Source: Cupriavidus necator
Lineage (GTDB): Bacteria; Pseudomonadota; Gammaproteobacteria; Burkholderiales; Burkholderiaceae
DNA length: 64,000 nt
Assembly (NCBI RefSeq): GCF_013141915.1
Contig: NZ_SROX01000001.1
Coordinates: 124,001 to 188,000, forward strand
Direction: 5' to 3'
This document shows positions 59,425 through 64,000 of this stretch, one piece after another (positions within the stretch are counted from its first letter, which is position 1; the number at the start of each line of letters is the position of its first letter). A program made the position numbers and the translations under genes. A model generated the notes under the pieces. That model saw nothing but the letters and a program-made list of their open reading frames with translations, had not been told where the DNA came from and did no database searches.

Positions 59425-60420
59425 ATGCAACGCAATACAGTCAGGAAGACCCTGGCGGCCGTGGTAGGCGCCACGGCCTGCCTCAGCGCATGGGCATGGG
59501 AGCCGGCCAAGCCGGTCGAGATCGTGGTGCCGTTCGGTGCCGGTGGCGCCTCGGACCAGATGGCACGGTCGATCCAGGGCATCATCGCCAAGCACAAGCT
59601 GATGAGCCAACCGGTGATCGTGCTGAACAAGGCGGGCGCCAGCGGCGCCGAAGGGTTGATGGATACCAAGGCATCGCAGGGCAATCCGCACAAGCTGCTG
59701 GTGGCTTCGTCGGCGCTCTACACGGTGCCGATGGTGAGCCACCTGCCGTTCAGCTGGCGCGACCTCACGCCGGTGGCAATGATTGCGCAGGATGAGTTCG
59801 TGCTGTGGACCAATGCTGCGGCACCGTACCAGACCGTCGCGCAGTTCATCGACGCGTCCAGGGCCAGCGCCGGCAAGATCAAGGTCGGCGGCACCAGTTC
59901 CAAGCGCGAAGACCAGATCATCACCTCGCTGGTCCAGAAGAAGACCGGCACCCGCTTTATCTACGTGCCGTACAAGGGCGGCGGTGAGGCGGCCACGCAG
60001 CTGTCTGGCCAGCATATCGACGCCAACGTGAACAATCCGTCCGAGTCGATCGGCCAGTGGCGCGCCGGCGAGCATCGCGCGCTGTGCGTGTTCGCGCCGC
60101 AGCGCATGGCCTACAACGGCAAGGTCACGCAGACCCAGAGCTGGCATGACGTGCCGACCTGCAAGGAGCAGGGGCTCGACGTGCAATACCAGATGCTGCG
60201 CGTGTTCATGATGCCGGGCGGCGTGACCCCCGAACAGCAGAAGTACTACGTGGAGCTGATGCAGAAGATCGTGGCCACGCCGGAATGGAAGGAGTATCTG
60301 GAAAAGAATGCGCTGAAGAACGACTTCCTCACCGGCAAGGCGCTGACCGACTTCCTGGCGCGCGATGAAGCCGCGCACCGCGACATCATCAAGGAGGCCG
60401 GCTTCGTCGCCTCGCGCTGA
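59425..60420 (+). CDS. TctC/Bug-type substrate-binding protein of a complete TTT system
   Basis: 331 residues with a signal peptide (RKTLAAVVGATACLSAWA) and KPVEIVVPFGAGGASDQMARSIQGII. It also has VLNKAGASGAEGLMDTKASQGNPHKLLVASS, VPYKGGGEAATQLSGQHIDAN and a PEQQKYYVELMQKIVATPEWKEY end. The sequence belongs to the TctC branch rather than the typical Bug branch (no PDGYT block). It has its own TctB and TctA just downstream. The operon context suggests a hydroxyacid or glyoxylate-related anion as ligand. A GGAGA site precedes the ATG. Confidence 0.9.
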   Translation: MQRNTVRKTLAAVVGATACLSAWAWEPAKPVEIVVPFGAGGASDQMARSIQGIIAKHKLMSQPVIVLNKAGASGAEGLMDTKASQGNPHKLLVASSALYTVPMVSHLPFSWRDLTPVAMIAQDEFVLWTNAAAPYQTVAQFIDASRASAGKIKVGGTSSKREDQIITSLVQKKTGTRFIYVPYKGGGEAATQLSGQHIDANVNNPSESIGQWRAGEHRALCVFAPQRMAYNGKVTQTQSWHDVPTCKEQGLDVQYQMLRVFMMPGGVTPEQQKYYVELMQKIVATPEWKEYLEKNALKNDFLTGKALTDFLARDEAAHRDIIKEAGFVASR

Positions 60421-60441
60421 CGCTGGCACGGATCACCAAGG

Positions 60442-60463
60442 GGCTGCGCCGCGCGGCGCAGCC
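60442..60463 (+). other. 22-bp palindrome between binding protein and TctB genes
   Basis: GGCTGCGCCG-CG-CGGCGCAGCC is a perfect 10-bp inverted repeat. It starts 21 bases after the binding-protein stop and ends 28 bases before TctB. Such hairpins usually protect the upstream message, so that the binding protein is made in excess over the membrane subunits. Confidence 0.6.
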
Positions 60464-60491
60464 GATGGCCTGAAGGAAGGCGGGGGACAAC

Positions 60492-60998
60492 ATGGATTCT
60501 CAACAGGTAGCGGCGCATGCGGGCGCCGGGCTCTCGGTCAAGGCGGTGGAACTGGCGGTGGCGCTGTGCCTGCTGGCCGGCGCGCTGGTCGTGATCGTCA
60601 GCAATTACGGCATCGGCGCCGGCTGGGCGCCCGACGGGCCGGAAGCGGGTTATTTCCCGATGCGGGTCGGCATCATCATCCTGGTATGCAGCGTGCTGGT
60701 GGGCATGCAGGCGCTGCGCGCGGATGGCACGGCAGTGTTCGTGACGTGGCAGCAGTTGCGACAGGTGGGCGTCATCCTGGTGCCGCTGACCGTGTATGTC
60801 GGGCTGATCGGGGTGCTCGGCATCTATGTGGCGTCGGCCGCCTTCATGGCAGGCTTCATGGTCTGGGTCGGCAAGTCAGCATGGTGGAAGGCGGCCCTGA
60901 TCGGGATCGGCGTCAATGCCTTGCTGTTCTGGATCTTCGAGATCCAGTTCCGTGTACCGCTGCCCAAAGGCCCGCTGGAAGCGGCGCTGGGCTACTAG
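60492..60998 (+). CDS. Tripartite tricarboxylate transporter, TctB small subunit
   Basis: 168 residues with four membrane helices: AVELAVALCLLAGALVVIVSNYGIGAGWAPDGPEAGYFPMRVGIIILV is the TctB start, and LIPLTVYVG-type helices follow up to FRVPLPKG. It pairs with the TctA encoded 8 bases downstream. The AAGGAAGG site sits slightly far from the ATG. Confidence 0.88.
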   Translation: MDSQQVAAHAGAGLSVKAVELAVALCLLAGALVVIVSNYGIGAGWAPDGPEAGYFPMRVGIIILVCSVLVGMQALRADGTAVFVTWQQLRQVGVILVPLTVYVGLIGVLGIYVASAAFMAGFMVWVGKSAWWKAALIGIGVNALLFWIFEIQFRVPLPKGPLEAALGY

Positions 60999-61006
60999 GA
61001 GAGGTC

Positions 61007-62509
61007 ATGGATGAAATCAATGCATTGATGGGCGGCTTTGCCGTGGCGCTGTCGTGGCATAACGTCGGACTGATGTTCGCCGGCATCCTGCTCGGCATCG
61101 TGGTGGGCGTGCTGCCCGGCCTGGGCGGCCCCAATGGCGTGGCCATCCTGCTGCCGCTGACATTCTCGATGGAGCCGGTATCGGCCATCATCATGTTGTC
61201 GTGCATCTACTGGGGCGCATTGTTTGGCGGGGCCATCACCTCGATCCTCTTCAATATCCCGGGCGAAGCCTGGTCGGTCGCCACCACCTTCGACGGTTAC
61301 CCGATGGCGCAGCGCGGCGAAGCCGGCAAGGCGCTGACCTCGGCCTTCACCGGTTCCTGCCGGGGCGCGCTGGCCGGCGTGCTGCTGATCACCTTCCTGG
61401 CGCCGATGGTGGCAAAGTTTGCGCTGCGCTTCGGCCCGCCCGAGTTCTTCGCGGTGTACCTGCTCACGTTCTGCAGCTTTGTCGGCATGGGCAAGGAGTC
61501 CAAGCCCAAGATCCTGATCGCGATGTGCCTGGGCTTCGTGCTGGCCGCGGTCGGCATGGACACGGTATCGGGCACGCTGCGCATGACGTTCGGCTCGACT
61601 GAGCTGCTGCGCGGCTTCGACTTCCTGGTGGCGGTGATCGGCCTGTTCGGCATCAGCGAGATTCTGATGACCATGGAAGAGGGCGTGGCCTTCCGCGGCA
61701 AGCAGGCCCGTATCGACCTGAAGGTGGTGCTGAAGACCTGGGCCGAACTGCCGCGCTACTGGCTGACCGTGCTGCGCTCGTCGGTGATCGGCTGCTGGCT
61801 CGGCATCACGCCCGGCGGCGCGACCGCGGCCTCGTTCATGGGCTATGGCGTGGCCAAGCGCATGGCGAAGGATCCGGGATCGTTCGGGCAAGGCAATGTC
61901 GAAGGCGTGGTCGCGCCCGAGACCGCCGCGCACGCGGCCGGCACCAGCGCGCTGCTGCCGATGCTGGCACTGGGCATTCCCGGTTCCGCCACCGCCGCGG
62001 TGTTGCTGGGCGGCCTGATGATCTGGGGCCTGCAGCCAGGGCCGCTGCTGTTCGCCGAGCAAGGGCCGTTCGTGTGGGGGCTGATCGCCAGCATGTACCT
62101 GGGCAACATCGTCGGATTGATCGTGGTGCTGTCGACTGTACCGCTGTTCGCGGCGATCCTGCGCATCCCGTTCTCGATCATCGCGCCGCTGATCCTGGTG
62201 ATCTGCGCAATCGGCGCGTACACCGTGAACGGTGCGCTGTTCGATGTCTGGCTGATGCTCGGCTTCGGCGTGGTGGGGTATGTGCTGAAGAAGCTCGACT
62301 ATCCGCTGGCGCCAATGGTGCTGGCGCTGGTGCTGGGCGATCGCGCCGAGGATGCCTTCCGCCAGACCATGCTGGTGTCGTCGGGCGCGCTGGATATCTT
62401 CTGGTCCAACGGTCTGGTGGGGACCATCATGGGGCTGGCGATTTTCGTGCTGGTGTGGCCGCTGGTGAGTGACCTTCGCGTGCGGGCAAGGGCGAAGAAG
62501 ATGGCGTGA
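61007..62509 (+). CDS. Tripartite tricarboxylate transporter, TctA large permease
   Basis: 500 residues with ~11-12 helices. The TctA signature is VGVLPGLGGPNGVAILLP near residue 35, and the second loop reads GITPGGATAASFMGYGVAK. Compared with the TctA at 7025-8527 it has the same length but clearly different loops, so the two systems are not a recent duplication. With TctB and the TctC at 59425 it forms a full sodium- or proton-driven anion importer. TAGGAGAGG overlaps the TctB stop. Confidence 0.93.
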   Translation: MDEINALMGGFAVALSWHNVGLMFAGILLGIVVGVLPGLGGPNGVAILLPLTFSMEPVSAIIMLSCIYWGALFGGAITSILFNIPGEAWSVATTFDGYPMAQRGEAGKALTSAFTGSCRGALAGVLLITFLAPMVAKFALRFGPPEFFAVYLLTFCSFVGMGKESKPKILIAMCLGFVLAAVGMDTVSGTLRMTFGSTELLRGFDFLVAVIGLFGISEILMTMEEGVAFRGKQARIDLKVVLKTWAELPRYWLTVLRSSVIGCWLGITPGGATAASFMGYGVAKRMAKDPGSFGQGNVEGVVAPETAAHAAGTSALLPMLALGIPGSATAAVLLGGLMIWGLQPGPLLFAEQGPFVWGLIASMYLGNIVGLIVVLSTVPLFAAILRIPFSIIAPLILVICAIGAYTVNGALFDVWLMLGFGVVGYVLKKLDYPLAPMVLALVLGDRAEDAFRQTMLVSSGALDIFWSNGLVGTIMGLAIFVLVWPLVSDLRVRARAKKMA

Positions 62510-62581
62510 GGCGCTGGCACAAGCCGGCAGGTGGGCTGTTGCGATCGTCGAGGGCGACGTTCATTTCTCATCCGGGAACAC

Positions 62582-62612
62582 TGCTGCCGAGCCAAGTCGT
62601 GGCTCGGCAGCA
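62582..62612. terminator. 13-bp hairpin between convergent operons
   Basis: TGCTGCCGAGCCA / TGGCTCGGCAGCA, a perfect 13-bp stem with a 5-base AGTCG loop, lies in the 216-bp gap between the TctA stop and the convergent LivK-type gene. No T-run follows on either strand, but position and stem strength suit a bidirectional terminator. Confidence 0.7.
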
Positions 62613-62725
62613 TTAACGAAACGATCGGACACGGATCGCTGGGATGCTCAATGTCGCAGTCGGTCAAAGATCGGCATGCACTTTCCCCTGTAACCGGCCG
62701 CCCCTGCACCCTGCCACTACTGCCA

Positions 62726-63967
62726 TCAGCGCTTGAGCAACGGGCACTGCGACTTCGCCACCGGCATGAACGCCTGCTCTCCCGGCACCGTCGCCAGCAC
62801 CTTGTAGTAATCCCACGGATACTTGGATTCGGCGGGCGTCTTGACTTCGAACAGGTACATGTCGTGGATCATGCGGCCGTCCTCGCGGATGCGGCCGTTC
62901 CTGGCAAAGAAGTCGTTGACCGGCATCGACTTCATCTTCTTCATCACCGCCGCGGTGTCGTCGGTGCCGGCCGCCTGCACCGCCTTCAGGTAGTGCGTCA
63001 CCGAGGAATACGCGCCGGCCTGGCTCATGTTGGGCATCTTCTTCAGCTTGTCGAAATAGCGGCGCGACCAGGCGCGCGTGGCGTCGTTCATGTCCCAGTA
63101 GAACGCTTCCGTCAGCACCAGTCCGGCGGCCGTCTTCAGCCCGATGGCATGGATATCGTTGATATAGAGCAGCAGGCCCGCCATGCGCTGCGCATTGTTG
63201 CGGGTCAGGCCGAATTCCGACGCGGCCTTGATAGCGTTGACGGTGTCGCCGCCCGCATTGGCCAGGCCCACCACCTGTGCCTTGCTGGCCTGCGCCTGCA
63301 GCAGGTAAGAGGCAAAGTCGCTCGTGCCCAGCGGATGGCGCGCGGCGCCCAGCACCTTGCCGCCGGTCTCGTTGATGACCGCGGTGGCCGAGTCCTGCAG
63401 CGTGTGCCCGAAGGCGTAATCGGCGGTCAGGAAGAACCATGACTTGCCGCCACGCTGCACCATCGCGCGCGCGGTGGTGTTGGCCAGCGCGTAGGTGTCG
63501 TAGGCGTAGTGGACCGACACCGGCGTGCACAGGTCGTTGGTGATGCGCTCGGTGCCCGGGCCGGAGAACACCACGATGCGGTTCTTCTGCCGGGCCACCT
63601 CCAGCACTGCCAGCGCCGGCGCCGACGCGGCCACGTCGAGGATGGCGTCGACGTTGGCGGTGTCGAACCATTCGCGCGCCTTGTTGGCGGCGATGTCGGC
63701 CTTGTTCTGGTGATCGACCACGACCAGCTCGATCTTCTTGCCCAGCACCTTGCCGCCGAAGTCGTCGATCGCCATCTGTGCCGCCGTGGCACTGCCGCGG
63801 CCGGTGACATCGGCATACAGCCCGCTCATGTCGAGCAGCATGCCGATCTTGACGACGTCGTCGGAGACGGCGCCCTTGGGCTGGGCCTGGGCCGTGCCGC
63901 AGGCCAGCGCCGCGGCGAAGGCGAGGGCGCCGGCGGCAATGCGGCGGATGGCGTGGCGATGGTTCAT
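62726..63967 (-). CDS. LivK-type ABC transporter substrate-binding protein
   Basis: 413 residues with a signal peptide (RRIAAGALAFAAALACGTAQA) and a type I periplasmic-binding fold: VVKIGMLLDMSGLYADVTGRGSATAAQMAIDDFGG, IELVVVDHQNKADIAANKAREW, FFLTADYAFGHTLQDS and YYKVLATVPGEQAFMP. It belongs to the branched-chain amino acid/amide/aromatic-acid (HAAT) receptor group. Many such beta-proteobacterial receptors bind aromatic acids rather than leucine. The other ABC subunits, if linked, lie outside the window. A GGGAGA site precedes the ATG at 63967. Confidence 0.9.
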   Translation of the reverse strand: MNHRHAIRRIAAGALAFAAALACGTAQAQPKGAVSDDVVKIGMLLDMSGLYADVTGRGSATAAQMAIDDFGGKVLGKKIELVVVDHQNKADIAANKAREWFDTANVDAILDVAASAPALAVLEVARQKNRIVVFSGPGTERITNDLCTPVSVHYAYDTYALANTTARAMVQRGGKSWFFLTADYAFGHTLQDSATAVINETGGKVLGAARHPLGTSDFASYLLQAQASKAQVVGLANAGGDTVNAIKAASEFGLTRNNAQRMAGLLLYINDIHAIGLKTAAGLVLTEAFYWDMNDATRAWSRRYFDKLKKMPNMSQAGAYSSVTHYLKAVQAAGTDDTAAVMKKMKSMPVNDFFARNGRIREDGRMIHDMYLFEVKTPAESKYPWDYYKVLATVPGEQAFMPVAKSQCPLLKR

Positions 63968-64000
63968 GGTGTCTCCCTGGTTTATTGTGGTTGGCTTTAT

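Noticed and set aside
1..64000. CRISPR array, tRNA genes, riboswitch or insertion sequence
   Set aside because: I found no regularly spaced direct repeats, tRNA-like cloverleaf, conserved riboswitch core, transposase or flanking terminal repeats on reading through both strands by eye.

Overview
This is a very GC-rich stretch, about two-thirds G+C by eye, with dense genes and strong codon-position bias. It carries six tripartite-tricarboxylate (Bug/TctC-type) binding proteins and two TctA/TctB membrane pairs, LysR/IclR/GntR-controlled acyl-CoA catabolic operons, an archaic chaperone-usher pilus and an FlhC-type regulator. Together these point to a Burkholderiaceae beta-proteobacterium, most like Cupriavidus/Ralstonia, probably an accessory part of a secondary replicon. 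The genus is inferred from gene content; no rRNA or other marker is present. I saw no tRNA, rRNA, CRISPR array, insertion sequence or phage gene.

Layout. 1-6.9 kb: the 3' part of a CobW-type GTPase, a YihY/BrkB membrane protein, a secreted serine hydrolase, the remnant of an AraC regulator, a PAP2 phosphatase, a DUF883 protein, a small proline-rich protein, a DUF899 protein and a PadR-like regulator. 7.0-10.6 kb: TctA/TctB without a binding protein, plus a DadA-like amino-acid oxidase. 11.0-22.2 kb: two adjacent acyl-CoA degradation modules. The first has a CaiB/racemase-like protein, Bug, acyl-CoA dehydrogenase and acyl-CoA ligase with a divergent LysR. The second has Bug, acyl-CoA dehydrogenase, CaiB transferase and enoyl-CoA hydratase with a divergent IclR. 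22.2-27.4 kb: a lipid A-type acyltransferase, an orphan flhC coupled to an unknown gene, a BON-domain protein and an SDR. 27.6-32.6 kb: a Csu-like pilus operon.

32.6-36.2 kb: flavodoxin-like reductase, TetR, Bug and a creatinase-like M24 protein. 36.2-44.0 kb: a coupled operon of ADP-forming acyl-CoA ligase, two DUF1254 proteins and two Bug receptors, with a divergent GntR/UTRA regulator beside three tandem operator-like repeats. 44.1-49.2 kb: small envelope and stress-type proteins and a phospholipase D-VTT fusion. 49.4-52.4 kb: EamA exporter, beta-hydroxyacid dehydrogenase and Ldh-family oxidoreductase. 52.4-52.8 kb: a small unknown gene behind a near-consensus LexA box. 52.9-62.5 kb: GntR/FCD regulator and a divergent operon of class V aminotransferase, FAD/Fe-S dehydrogenase, hydroxyaspartate-aldolase-like enzyme and a complete TctC-TctB-TctA transporter. 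62.7-64 kb: a LivK-type binding protein.

Most of the window reads as a set of separately regulated uptake-and-degradation units, each with its own regulator beside it and often an inverted repeat in the shared promoter region. The items most worth following up are the SOS-box gene, the glyoxylate/hydroxyaspartate operon, the FlhC-without-FlhD pair and the double-DUF1254 operon.
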